NCBI RefSeq assembly: GCF_051962475.1
Contig: NZ_JBQCCF010000028.1
Location: 15,001 to 79,000 of the forward strand
Source: Dyella_A sp051962475
Lineage (GTDB): Bacteria > Pseudomonadota > Gammaproteobacteria > Xanthomonadales > Rhodanobacteraceae
DNA length: 64,000 nt
Direction: 5' to 3'
Part shown: positions 47,240 to 56,511 of the stretch, piece after piece
Numbering within the stretch: position 1 is the stretch's first letter
Layout of the letters: every line of letters begins with the position of its first letter
Program-made: the position numbers and the translations under genes
Notes under the pieces: generated by a model
Seen by the model: only the letters and a program-made list of their open reading frames with translations
Databases searched by the model: none
Told to the model about the DNA's origin: nothing

Positions 47240-48828
47240 TCCGCACCCGTCCGCTCCTCATCCGGCTCGGCGCCGCCCTGCTCGCGCTGGCCGCACCACT
47301 GGCGGTTGCCGCACCGTCCGCGCCAGCGTCGTCAGACAGCGGCCAGGTGTTCTACCAAATATTCTTCCGCAGCTTTCGCGATTCGAACGGCGACCGCATC
47401 GGCGACCTCAAGGGGCTCACCTCCAAGCTCGGCTACATCAAGGACCTCGGCGCCACCACCCTCCTGCTCACCCCGCTGCAGCCGTCGCCGTACTACCACA
47501 ACTATTTCGCCACCGCGTTCAAGGCGATCGACCCGGCCTACGGCACGATGGACGACTACTTCGCCTTCGTCCGCGCCGCGCACGCGAAAGGCCTGAAGGT
47601 GTATCTGGACGAGGAGTTCCAGTATGTCGCCGAGGGGCACTCGTGGTGGCGCGACGCAATCTGCCGGCCGCAGTCGCCCCATGCCGACTACCTGCTGTGG
47701 CGCGACGTGAAGCATTGCGTCGCCGAACCCTTCCTCGATCGCGCGAAGTGGCGCGGCTACGACGGCCGCGATATCGGCATCGCGATGGTCAATCTGCACG
47801 ACCCGGCGGTGAAGGCCTACTTCCGCGACCTGCTGCTGTACTGGGCCGACCCGCACGGTGACGGCAGCGGCCGCGACGGGGTGGACGGCTACCGCATCGA
47901 CCACATGATGGACGACCTCGACCACAAGGGCCTGGACACCCAACTGTTCGCGGATTTCTGGACGCCGATCTTCCAGGCGCTCAAGGCACGCCGGCCGCAG
48001 TTGCGCATCCTCGCCGAACAGGCCGGCTGGGGTTATGGCACCGAGTTCCTGACTCGGGGCCACGTGGACATGGTGTTCGCGTTCCCGCTGCGCGGCGCGC
48101 TGCTGTCGTTCGACAAGACGAAGATCGTCAAGGCGATCCGCGCGACCGACGCCGCCACGCCAGCGGGCAAGACCCAGGTGGTGTTCCTGGAGAACCACGA
48201 CGTCGACCGTTTCATGTCGCTGATCCACGGCGACCCGGCCAAGGCGCGCGCAGGCGCTGCGATCGCGCTGCTGCTCAAAGGCGACCCGCTGATCTACTAC
48301 GGTCAGGAGCTAGGCATGCGCGGCGCTCAGCCGAAAAACGTGGGTACTTCCAGCGGCATTCCGCTGTCCGACGCCACCGGTATTCCTCCGCGCGAGGCGT
48401 TCCGCTGGCAGGCCGACCTCGATGCGCCCGGCTCGGCCACCTGGTACCGCGGCGACCATTGGTTCTGGAAAGACCGCTTCAACCGCTCCCACGACGGCGT
48501 GTCGCTGCAGGAAGAGCAGGACCGCCCCGACTCGCTCTACCAGTGGTACCGCACTGTGCTGGCCCTGCGCCATGCCCGGCCGGAGATCGATCACGGCGCA
48601 CAGCGTATCCTCTGCGACGATGACGGCACGGTGCTGTGCATCTTGCGCGAACAAGGCAGGCGGCGAACGCTGTTGCTGGTGAACCTGGGCACGCGCGACG
48701 CGCGGCCGTCGCTCGACCCGGTTCTGATCCGCGGCACGGCATGGATCGACCTGATCGACGCCTCGGCACCCGCTCCGCTGGATGCGGTGCTGAAGCCGAT
48801 GCAGGTGCGCATAGTCGGTACACGCTGA
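47236..48828 (+). CDS. secreted GH13 alpha-amylase-family enzyme, atypical region I
   Basis: A 530-residue exported protein (signal peptide cleaved near Ala26, AVAAP) with a GH13 barrel. Nucleophile Asp222 (GYRID), acid/base Glu261 (ILAEQ) and stabilising Asp322 (ENHD) are all present with Arg220. Region I, normally DxxxNH, reads YLDEEFQYVAEGH: the Asp is kept but the Asn-His pair is missing, so subsite -1 is unusual. A C-terminal beta domain (about 455-530) follows. Acting on an alpha-glucan or alpha-glucoside in the periplasm is likely; the exact reaction is open. Confidence 0.82.
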   Translation: MIRTRPLLIRLGAALLALAAPLAVAAPSAPASSDSGQVFYQIFFRSFRDSNGDRIGDLKGLTSKLGYIKDLGATTLLLTPLQPSPYYHNYFATAFKAIDPAYGTMDDYFAFVRAAHAKGLKVYLDEEFQYVAEGHSWWRDAICRPQSPHADYLLWRDVKHCVAEPFLDRAKWRGYDGRDIGIAMVNLHDPAVKAYFRDLLLYWADPHGDGSGRDGVDGYRIDHMMDDLDHKGLDTQLFADFWTPIFQALKARRPQLRILAEQAGWGYGTEFLTRGHVDMVFAFPLRGALLSFDKTKIVKAIRATDAATPAGKTQVVFLENHDVDRFMSLIHGDPAKARAGAAIALLLKGDPLIYYGQELGMRGAQPKNVGTSSGIPLSDATGIPPREAFRWQADLDAPGSATWYRGDHWFWKDRFNRSHDGVSLQEEQDRPDSLYQWYRTVLALRHARPEIDHGAQRILCDDDGTVLCILREQGRRRTLLLVNLGTRDARPSLDPVLIRGTAWIDLIDASAPAPLDAVLKPMQVRIVGTR

Positions 48829-49023
48829 GCTCCCGAGCCCGGACCGCGCTCCATCCCACCGTCATCCAGCGGAAGCCGCAACCCTGGCTGCTCCCGGCGA
48901 TGGAGCTCCTCACCCTGCGCTCATCTTCGGGCCGACTCTCCGCCCCCCAGACTGATGAAGTCACGCTTCTAGTCGGTGAATGAAGGTCTTACTGTGGCAG
49001 GAGGATCAAGACGAGCTATCGGC

Positions 49024-49902
49024 ATGGCGAGCTTCGAGAGCGGCTGGATCGATCAGGACGAGGCCGGGAGAGACATCCTAGTTCTTACCGGTGCGTGGAA
49101 CCCCGTCGACGCAAAGCGGCTCGAGCGCGCCGGCGTCACCGGGCTCCGACTGAGCTATTCCTCCGGCTGGCGGGGCAAGGACATCGGCTTTCTGGCTGAC
49201 CTGCCATGGCTTCGAAGCATCGGGGTGTATAGCGAAGAGGTACGCGATATCCGAGCACTCGGTCACCTTCCCCGGCTCGAACACATCGGCCTGCGTGCGC
49301 CGTACGGGAAGGGCCTGGAGTTTTCGGCGCTGCATTCGCTCAGGGTGCTCAAGACCAATTGGCGACCGGGTTCGGAGAGCCTGACGGACTGCACGCATCT
49401 GGAAGAGCTCAATGTCACCGCTTACCCCTATGCCGATCTGGTTCCTCTCGCTCGACTGAAGCGGTTGAAGAAACTGTTCATCACGTCGGCAAGGATGGTC
49501 TCTCTGCAGGGAGCAGATGCCTTTCCGCCGCTGGCGGTACTTGACCTGTTCCGCTGTCGCTCGTTGGTCAGTCTTGTCGGTATAGAGCGGACCTCCACCC
49601 TGACGAACCTCACCATCGATCAATGCGGCAGGTTGTCTTCCCTGTTCTCTTTGTCGTGTTTGGTCAACCTGGAAAAACTCGATTTCAGCAACAGCGGCGC
49701 GATCGACAGCTTGAGCCCCCTCGCTGCGCTCCCGAAGCTGAGGGAGGTTTTCTTCACCGGGAACACGTTCATCCAGGACGGCCGAATCGCCATGCTTGGC
49801 GCACTGCCTGAACTCGTACGGGTCGGCTTCATGAACCGGAAAACCTACGACTGCACGTTGGAGCGACTGATCTTGGCCTTCACCAAGCCTCTAGCAACGT
49901 AA
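49024..49902 (+). CDS. leucine-rich-repeat protein
   Basis: A 292-residue protein with about nine LRR units of the LxxLxxLxL kind, for example LPRLEHIGL, LHSLRVLKT, LARLKRLKKLFI and LPKLREVFF. No signal peptide or membrane segment. The ATG at 49024 is the first Met; GTG at 48976 is an alternative start, and AGGAGG lies about 18 nt before the ATG, so the exact start is unsettled. Role unknown; LRRs generally bind proteins. Confidence 0.7.
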   Translation: MASFESGWIDQDEAGRDILVLTGAWNPVDAKRLERAGVTGLRLSYSSGWRGKDIGFLADLPWLRSIGVYSEEVRDIRALGHLPRLEHIGLRAPYGKGLEFSALHSLRVLKTNWRPGSESLTDCTHLEELNVTAYPYADLVPLARLKRLKKLFITSARMVSLQGADAFPPLAVLDLFRCRSLVSLVGIERTSTLTNLTIDQCGRLSSLFSLSCLVNLEKLDFSNSGAIDSLSPLAALPKLREVFFTGNTFIQDGRIAMLGALPELVRVGFMNRKTYDCTLERLILAFTKPLAT

Positions 49903-49938
49903 GCCGAACCGTCCATACACCACGGAGCCTCCTGCGGC

Positions 49939-50784
49939 ATGGCGCTTCCTCATCTCGATCGTCCTATCAGCGAACCGGTCGAACTGGCCCCGGGGGCGCC
50001 GCTGCGCGCCGAGCGCATCCGCCAGGGCCGCGACGCCAGCCCGAGCGAGCCGTTCGTGCACTTCCACGACGTCCACGAGCTGGTGCTGTTCGGACAGGTC
50101 ACCGGCCACTTCGACACTGAAGATCGGCGCTATCCTCTGGCGCCGCACAGCCTCGCGTTCATACCCTCGCTACACCAGCACGACTTCGCCCTTGCCGGAG
50201 GACCGCGCGACTGGACGCTGGTGCAGATCGAAGCGGCTGCCGCCGATCCGCTGCTGGCCATGCCGGGCATGGAGCGTCTGCGCCAGCCGTTCTGCGCGCA
50301 ACCTGGCGCCGACCTCGGCCGTCGCCTCGGCCAGCTCGCCGACTGGCTGCTCACGCTGGCACCGGATGATCCGCTGGCGCTGCCGCTGGCCGAGTTGCTG
50401 CTGCGTGCCGCGGCCCTCGCTCCTGCCATTGGGGGCGAGGTACTTGCTGCCGACACCCATGGTCTTCGCCGATTGCGCCCCGCCATCGACCGCCTGCGCC
50501 GCGATCCTGCCGCGGCTCCCGGTGCCGAGCAGGCCGCCGCGCTGTGCGCGCTATCGCCCGCCTACTTCAGCCGCCGCTTCAAGCAGCAAGTCGGTATGAG
50601 TTGGAGCGACTATGTCCGCACCCATCGCCTTCACCTCGCCCGCCGACGGTTGCTGGATACCGGTCAGAGCATCGCTGCGATCGCCAGCGAGCTTGGCTTC
50701 TCCACAGCGTCGCATTTCGGTGAACTGTTCCACCGCCGCTTTGGCATGACTCCTGGGGAATACCGTCAGGCAGGCCCAGGTTGA
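49939..50784 (+). CDS. AraC-family regulator with N-terminal cupin
   Basis: A 281-residue regulator. A cupin-like sensing domain with HFHDVHELVLFG sits in the first third; the C-terminal domain has two HTHs, AALCALSPAYFSRRFKQQVGMSW and SIAAIASELGFSTASHFGELFHRRFG (in part), ending EYRQAG. The acquired ligand is unknown; it might control the sugar operon upstream, since it follows on the same strand after the LRR gene, but the spacing (37 bp) also fits a unit with the LRR protein. Confidence 0.83.
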   Translation: MALPHLDRPISEPVELAPGAPLRAERIRQGRDASPSEPFVHFHDVHELVLFGQVTGHFDTEDRRYPLAPHSLAFIPSLHQHDFALAGGPRDWTLVQIEAAAADPLLAMPGMERLRQPFCAQPGADLGRRLGQLADWLLTLAPDDPLALPLAELLLRAAALAPAIGGEVLAADTHGLRRLRPAIDRLRRDPAAAPGAEQAAALCALSPAYFSRRFKQQVGMSWSDYVRTHRLHLARRRLLDTGQSIAAIASELGFSTASHFGELFHRRFGMTPGEYRQAGPG

Positions 50785-51051
50785 GTTCGGCGGCACCGAG
50801 TCGGCCTCGGATGAACAACCTACCGAGCGATCACGGTCACGCCTTTCGCCACGAATGATGAGGACCCGGGCGCAGCGTCTCTGGAACCGGGAGAACCCCA
50901 CGGTGCACTCAGCTGTTGTGAGACGGACTGGGTCGCCCCCTGCCCTGGTCAAGCCTGCCGGTGGCGATGCGGCCCGACGCAGTGCAGCAGTGCCTTCTTG
51001 GCGCGCTCAGCGGTGGCGGGCTCGCCGTCTCGGTAATCTCTGCCCGATGCG

Positions 51052-54000
51052 TCATGCCTCGCTGGACTCGTCCTTACGGCGCGCATAGGCAATGGTTCCC
51101 GGAACCATAAGGGTGACGCGTGTGCCGGCGGTCTCGCCGGCATCGATGGATATCTGGCCGTGCAGCACCGCCGCTCTCTCGCGCATGCCGGCCAGGCCGA
51201 AGTGGCCCGGCCGGCCCTTCTGCCTTGTGATGGCCGGATCGATGCCCCTGCCGTTGTCCTCGACACAGAGCTCCAGCGCCTGTGCGCTGTAGGAAAGACG
51301 GCAGTTGATGGCGCTGGCGTCCGCATGCCGGATGGCGTTGGCGATGGCCTCTCGCCCGATGAGATAGATCTCGTCGGCGGCCTCCGGCGTCAGCGGACGA
51401 ACCAGGCCTTCGACGACCATGCTGAACTCGATCTCGGACGGCTGCTCATCGCTTAGCTTGGCCAACGCGGCGGCCAGGTCGAAATGGCTCGGTGCACCTG
51501 CCCGCAACTCACCGAGACGATCGCGCCCTTCGACCAGGATTTCCTCGGCCTGATCGAGCGCCCGCTCCATGGAAATGCGTGCGGCGTGATCGGCGGGCAG
51601 CGCGCTCGTCGCAGCATGCACGCGCAGGATCAGGCCCTGCACGCTCTGCAACAGGGTGTCGTGCAGTTCGCGGGCGATACGCTCGCGCTCGCCGTGACGC
51701 GCCTCCAGTTGCATGCGCAACATCGAGCGGATCTGGTCGGTACGCAGCCGCAGCAGGCTCAACAGCAGCACAACGCCTGCGGCGACACACAGCAGCATGA
51801 ACCATCCCGTCTGATAGAACGCCGGGCGGATGTCGAAGGCGAGCGTGGCGCCTTGCGTGTTCCACACACCGTCGTCGTTGCTGGCGATCACCCGGAACGT
51901 GTAGTGGCCAGGGCCCAGGTGCGTGTAAGTGGCGTCGCGCCGAGTGCCGGCGTTCTGCCATTCGCTGTCGAGGCCATCGAGTCGGTAACGAAAGTTCACC
52001 CGATCGGGGTTGGTGAGGCTCAGCGCGGTGTAGTAGACGCGAAAATTCTCGGTGCCCGGCGCCAGAGTGATCTGAGTCGCCGGGGAGTATGGACGACCGT
52101 CGGCGACGAGCTGGTCGATATACACCGGCGGTGGCAGGGGGTTCGTCCGAAGCCGGTCCGGCGCAGTCCAGGCCAGGCCGTTGTCGGTAGCGAACCATAG
52201 CCGCCCCCCGCTTGCCTGCACGGCTGACGACGAGCACCAGTTCATCTGTGGGGCGCCGGGAAGGCCATCCAGATAGTCGAACAGCGTCACCTCGACCGGA
52301 TGGGACGGGTTGGCGATCAACTTCCGCACCTCGCCGGCGTCGATACGCACGACCCCGTGCAGCTCGCTCAGCCACAGATCGCCGGATCGACTGGCGACGA
52401 TGCCGCATACCGTGGCCAGGGGCTGCGCGGCTGCGATCGAGACGGTGTGGAAGCGCCCATGCAGAAACATCGACAGGCCGCGTTCGCCACCGATCCACAT
52501 CGGCTCCCCCTGCCCCCGGATCACCCGGATGCGCCCGACATCCAGGCCGTCATGCACGTCGTAGCGGTGCAGCACGCCGCCAGCCAGCACGCTGGCCCGG
52601 CTTTCGGTATAGCCGAACCAGCGTTCTCCCGACGCTGTCGTGAAGCTTGCGCTGGGAACACGTGGCAGCATGCCGGGCGGCGTGGCTGCACGCTGCCACG
52701 CGCCGCCGCGATCGATCCGCCAAAGGCCGTCGTCGCCGTAGCCAACCCACACCTGGCCGTCGCCGGCGCCAGACATGACCTCCCAGACCCAGTCCCGGGT
52801 GAGGCCGGGCGGCGACGGAAAGTGTTCGAAGCGATCGGCGCGCTGGCGCCAGACCCCGCCATAGCCGCCCCACCACACCTCGCCGGTGCGGACCTGGTCT
52901 CCGGTAAAGACGCTGCCCAGGCCCGGTGGAGATCCGGGCACCACACTCGCGTCGGCCAGACCCGATGCGACTCGGTCGTCGACCCGGTCGACGCCTAGCG
53001 AGGTTGTTCCGCCGACCCACAGGGTGTCGTTCTGATCGGCCACCAGGGTGAAGTTCTGCTGCGACGGCGGCAGCTTCACCGGTACCAGCTGGCTGTGTCG
53101 AAAGCGGTTCAATCCGCGCAGGGTGGACACCCAGATGTTGCCCTCGCGATCCTCCAGCAGAAGACCCACTGCATCGGACGTCAGCCCGTCGGCCTGCGTG
53201 TAGCTGTCGACCTGTGCATGGGCGCCACTGCCCAGCTGTTCCGGGTGGCGTATGCGGCGGATGCCGTTGCGGAACAACGTGGTCCAGAGGCTGCCATCCC
53301 GGTCGAAGATGAAGTCGTTGATCGTGGTGCCATCGATCGCGGAATCGGCAATCGGCGTGGCAGCGTAGGTATGCGGATCGTACCGATGCAGCTGGGTCTG
53401 GCCCTCGTCGGCGACCCAGATGCTGCCGTCGACAGCCTCCACCATCTTGTGGACAGAACCGACGGTCTTGTCCACGCGCACAAACCGGTCCGCGTGCGGT
53501 GGCAGCACGTAGAGGCCGGCCGCGGTCGCCGCCCACAGCGCACCCTTCCGGGTGGCCAGTAACGACCATACCCTCGCCCGCGCCACACCCTGGTCTGGGC
53601 CGACATCGATCCATCGGTTGCCCTGGCGCACGGCCAGCCCGTCAAACGTGCCCGCCCAGATGCGCCCGTCGCGGTCCTCCGCGAGGGTGAACACGATCGA
53701 CGCCGGTATCTGATCGCCCTGAAATGTCTGCAGTTGGCCATGGGAGACGTAGCCCAGCCCCGAGGGGCGGAATGCGACCCAAAGCCCGCCGGCGCGGGTC
53801 GGCGCCAAGGCGTAGATGTTGTACGAGGGAAGCGGGTTGTCGGCAGCAGGCTTCAGGCTGTCGAAGCGGACGCCGTCGAACCGGTAGAGGCCACGGGCGG
53901 TGCCGATCCAGAGGTAGCCATCCGTCGTCTGCGTCAGCGCGGAGATCTGGCTCGGCGCGCCGTCGCGCGCGGTCCAGGCGGTGTGATAAAGCTGGGCGAC

Positions 54001-54096
54001 ACTGCGGTCACGATCCAGTGCATCCGCCGGCAGGGCGAACACCAGTAACGTGAGGGCGAGCAGTCCAAGGGTGCGGTGCAGCATGCCCGTCATCAT
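51052..54096 (-). CDS. beta-propeller Y_Y_Y sensor histidine kinase 1
   Basis: A 1014-residue hybrid-type sensor: signal peptide (1-26), a periplasmic two-propeller region of regulator-propeller repeats (WIGTARGLYRFDGV type, about 45-690), a Y_Y_Y domain (about 695-760), a transmembrane helix (about 765-787), a HisKA_3 dimerisation domain with phospho-acceptor His812 (ARELHDTLLQ) and an HATPase domain with DNGRGIDP and GLAGMRERA. No response-regulator gene adjoins it, so it is an orphan kinase here. Divergent from a DoxX gene. Propeller sensors of this class often read glycans, but the ligand is unknown. Confidence 0.88.
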   Translation of the reverse strand: MMTGMLHRTLGLLALTLLVFALPADALDRDRSVAQLYHTAWTARDGAPSQISALTQTTDGYLWIGTARGLYRFDGVRFDSLKPAADNPLPSYNIYALAPTRAGGLWVAFRPSGLGYVSHGQLQTFQGDQIPASIVFTLAEDRDGRIWAGTFDGLAVRQGNRWIDVGPDQGVARARVWSLLATRKGALWAATAAGLYVLPPHADRFVRVDKTVGSVHKMVEAVDGSIWVADEGQTQLHRYDPHTYAATPIADSAIDGTTINDFIFDRDGSLWTTLFRNGIRRIRHPEQLGSGAHAQVDSYTQADGLTSDAVGLLLEDREGNIWVSTLRGLNRFRHSQLVPVKLPPSQQNFTLVADQNDTLWVGGTTSLGVDRVDDRVASGLADASVVPGSPPGLGSVFTGDQVRTGEVWWGGYGGVWRQRADRFEHFPSPPGLTRDWVWEVMSGAGDGQVWVGYGDDGLWRIDRGGAWQRAATPPGMLPRVPSASFTTASGERWFGYTESRASVLAGGVLHRYDVHDGLDVGRIRVIRGQGEPMWIGGERGLSMFLHGRFHTVSIAAAQPLATVCGIVASRSGDLWLSELHGVVRIDAGEVRKLIANPSHPVEVTLFDYLDGLPGAPQMNWCSSSAVQASGGRLWFATDNGLAWTAPDRLRTNPLPPPVYIDQLVADGRPYSPATQITLAPGTENFRVYYTALSLTNPDRVNFRYRLDGLDSEWQNAGTRRDATYTHLGPGHYTFRVIASNDDGVWNTQGATLAFDIRPAFYQTGWFMLLCVAAGVVLLLSLLRLRTDQIRSMLRMQLEARHGERERIARELHDTLLQSVQGLILRVHAATSALPADHAARISMERALDQAEEILVEGRDRLGELRAGAPSHFDLAAALAKLSDEQPSEIEFSMVVEGLVRPLTPEAADEIYLIGREAIANAIRHADASAINCRLSYSAQALELCVEDNGRGIDPAITRQKGRPGHFGLAGMRERAAVLHGQISIDAGETAGTRVTLMVPGTIAYARRKDESSEA

Positions 54097-54405
54097 GCCT
54101 CAATGGAGATAGCCGGCGCCGGGCCGCTCGCGGAACCGACCGGCCATCCTCCGGTGGGCTCCCCGCCCGCGGACAGGCCATCACCCCAACGGATGCTGCC
54201 GGACGGTCAGGGAGAAAGCGGCCGGCGGGACGATTCCGGATCCACCCTCGACGGGGCCTCTCTCCCAGGCAGGAGATTGTCCGCTCCCGGTTGACTGAGA
54301 TTCGCCAGGCAGGCGGTTTATCCGTTGTCAGGTGGACGCCTAGGATGCATTCCACCGTTGCGGAGCGCGGCGCGCTCCACGTATCCCCGAATCGGAGGGC
54401 CCGCC
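54097..54405. other. 309-bp divergent promoter region
   Basis: Lies between the starts of sensor kinase 1 and the DoxX gene. Apart from the palindrome at 54362-54378 and repeated GC-rich stems, no gene is seen. It must carry the promoters of both divergent genes. Confidence 0.5.
54362..54378. promoter_or_regulatory. 17-bp palindrome before the DoxX gene
   Basis: GGAGCGCG-G-CGCGCTCC, perfect 8-bp arms around a single base, 28 bp upstream of the DoxX ATG. Candidate operator or 5'-UTR hairpin. Confidence 0.45.
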
Positions 54406-54825
54406 ATGAAGATCCCGATCGACGATTTGACCGCTGCTACTGGCCGCGTGCTGCTCGCCTCGCTTTTTCTCGTCAACGGCGCCGGGAAAGTCGCCGCCCC
54501 GGCGACAACCAGGGCGTACATTGCGGCGGCTGGCATTCCCGCGCCGGACGTCGCCTATCTGCTCGCGCTCGCGGTGGAGCTTGGCCTCGCAACGGTGTTG
54601 ATCGCTGGCTTCAGGACGCGCCTGGCGGCTTCGCTGATGGCGCTTTTCACCTTGGCGACCGCCCTCCTTTTCCACGCCCATGCCGGGGATCAGAACCAGC
54701 TGACCCACTTCCTGAAGAACGTCGCGATCGCGGGTGGACTGCTGCAGGTTGCCGCCAGCGGCGCAGGCTCCTTGAGCGCCGATGCCATGCTGGTGCGCTA
54801 CCGCGACCTGACCGCCCGGCTGTAG
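54406..54825 (+). CDS. DoxX-family membrane protein
   Basis: A 139-residue integral membrane protein with four helices. DoxX motifs are RVLLASLFLVNGAGKV at residues 11-26 and HAGDQNQLTHFLKNVAIAGGLL near the end. GGAGGGCCCGCC precedes the ATG at 54406. DoxX-like proteins take part in redox stress or thiosulfate:quinone chemistry, with limited experimental backing. Divergent from sensor kinase 1; the MFS gene converges from the other side, 69 bp away. Confidence 0.87.
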   Translation: MKIPIDDLTAATGRVLLASLFLVNGAGKVAAPATTRAYIAAAGIPAPDVAYLLALAVELGLATVLIAGFRTRLAASLMALFTLATALLFHAHAGDQNQLTHFLKNVAIAGGLLQVAASGAGSLSADAMLVRYRDLTARL

Positions 54826-54893
54826 ATCGCCCGACAGCGGTGGTCGCAGGTTGCCGCCGCCACGCGCTCAGCGCAGCCGCATGCGTGGTCGCA

Positions 54894-56072
54894 TCAGCGC
54901 AACAGTCGACGGACGACCACCGCCGCCACGGCGAGAGCCGCCCCGAGCGCGCTGACCGCCGTCCAGCCGCCGAAAGTCCAGGCCGCGCTGGACGCCGCCG
55001 AGCCCATTGCGCCACCGATGAACATCACGCTCATGAACACAGTGTTGATCCGCGCGCGTGCTTCGGCGCGCAGGGCGTAGATGATGTGCTGGTGCGAAAC
55101 CAGGGCACTCTGCACGGCGAAGTCGAGCACGACGACTCCGACTACCAACCCGGCCAGCGAACGCCAGGTGGCGAATACGAGCCAGGCCACCACGGTCAGC
55201 GCGGCTCCTGCGGCGATAGCCCGGTGCGGTCCGCGTCTGTCGGCGATGCGCCCGGCCAGCGGTGCGGCCAGGACTCCCACGACGCCAATCACGCCGAACA
55301 ATCCGGCCGCCTGCGGGCCGAGTCCGAAAGGCGGTTGCTGGAGGTACAGCGCAAGGATCGTCCAGAACGCGGTGAACGATGCGAACAGCAGCGCCTGGGT
55401 GATAGCGGCCGATCGCAGCTCGGGCAGTTCCCGCCACAGGTGGGCGAGCGTGGCCAGCAGACGCGGATAGCGTAGCGTGCGTTCCGGTTCGCTGCGCGGC
55501 AACCGCCAGGCGATCCAGCCGGCCATGACCACCGCCAGCGGCGCGGAGAGCCAGAACATCAGTTGCCAACTGGCGTGACTGGCCACGAAGCCGGCCAGCA
55601 TTCGGCTGAGCAGGATGCCGCACAGCAGTCCGGACATCACCGTACCCACGGTGCTGCCACGGCGTTCCGGCGCGGCGAGATGGGCCGCCAGGGGCACCAC
55701 CTGTTGGGCGACGGTCGCGGCAATCCCGATGGCCAACGAGGCCAGCAGTAGGATCACCGGGCCAGGCGCGAGCGCGGCCAGCACCAAGGCCAGCCCCAGC
55801 AGCGCGAACTGCCAGACGATCACGCTGCGCCGCTCCAGCAGATCACCCAGCGGAACGAGCAGCAGCAACCCCGCGGCATAGCCCAATTGCGTGGCGGTGG
55901 GAACGAAACCCACCAGGCCGCCCGGCATGTCGCGTTCCATGACGCCGAGCATCGGCTGGTTGTAATAGATGTTGGCTACCGCGACGCCCGCGGCGAGAGC
56001 CATCAGAAGTACCTGTCCGCGGGTCGCCATCATGGCCGTGGGCCCGATGTCGGTTCCGGTTGTAGTGCTCAC
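54894..56072 (-). CDS. MFS transporter (YdeR/NepI-like exporter)
   Basis: A 392-residue exporter with twelve helices. The sequence NIYYNQPMLGVMERDMP opens helix 1 and LVPLGDLLERRSVIVWQ is the motif-A loop after helix 2; RINTVFMSVMFIGGAMGSA occurs in helix 10-11. A GTG start at 56072 is supported by AGGAAC 6 nt upstream and removes an unrelated N-terminal 49-residue extension. Substrate unknown. Confidence 0.83.
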   Translation of the reverse strand: MSTTTGTDIGPTAMMATRGQVLLMALAAGVAVANIYYNQPMLGVMERDMPGGLVGFVPTATQLGYAAGLLLLVPLGDLLERRSVIVWQFALLGLALVLAALAPGPVILLLASLAIGIAATVAQQVVPLAAHLAAPERRGSTVGTVMSGLLCGILLSRMLAGFVASHASWQLMFWLSAPLAVVMAGWIAWRLPRSEPERTLRYPRLLATLAHLWRELPELRSAAITQALLFASFTAFWTILALYLQQPPFGLGPQAAGLFGVIGVVGVLAAPLAGRIADRRGPHRAIAAGAALTVVAWLVFATWRSLAGLVVGVVVLDFAVQSALVSHQHIIYALRAEARARINTVFMSVMFIGGAMGSAASSAAWTFGGWTAVSALGAALAVAAVVVRRLLR

Positions 56073-56163
56073 GTGCAGTTCCTGCGTGTCGATGTTCGGC
56101 GAAGCCGATTCGAAGTTCGCCCGCCCTTCGGCAGTTGTCGCGTGACGGGCATGAAACGACGCC

Positions 56164-56460
56164 TCAGTCCTCGATGAGCTGGCGTCCTTCCGGCGACAGC
56201 AGGTCGTGGGTGTCAGCATGACGCTTCATGAAGGCGCGAAAGACCGGACAGCGCGGCGTCACTTGCAGCGCCCTCTCTCGTGCCGAGGCGAGGCCGGCTT
56301 TGACCAGTTCGGTGGCTATGCCCCGGCCGCCGATCGCCTCGGGTACCACCGTGTGGGTGAAGACGATGACCTGCCCTTCCATGCGGTAAGCGGCATAGGC
56401 CACTTGCCCGTCCACGGTCGTCTCGAAGCGTTCCATGATCGTGTTGTCGCGAACGGTCAT
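56164..56460 (-). CDS. GNAT-like N-acetyltransferase (YjdJ type)
   Basis: A 98-residue minimal acetyltransferase of the COG2388 type. The acetyl-CoA-binding loop is GGRGIATELVKAGLASARERAL (in part, GGRGIATELV) and the C terminus has CPVFRAFMKRHAD. These small proteins lack the N-terminal GNAT strand and their substrates are not known. ATG at 56460 chosen; an earlier GTG frame adds four residues. 51 bp downstream of dps on the same strand and 91 bp from the MFS gene. Confidence 0.75.
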   Translation of the reverse strand: MTVRDNTIMERFETTVDGQVAYAAYRMEGQVIVFTHTVVPEAIGGRGIATELVKAGLASARERALQVTPRCPVFRAFMKRHADTHDLLSPEGRQLIED

Positions 56461-56511
56461 GACGTCGCCCACCGTGATCCTGTCAGCGCATGAAGGGTTC
56501 CAGCGGGCATG

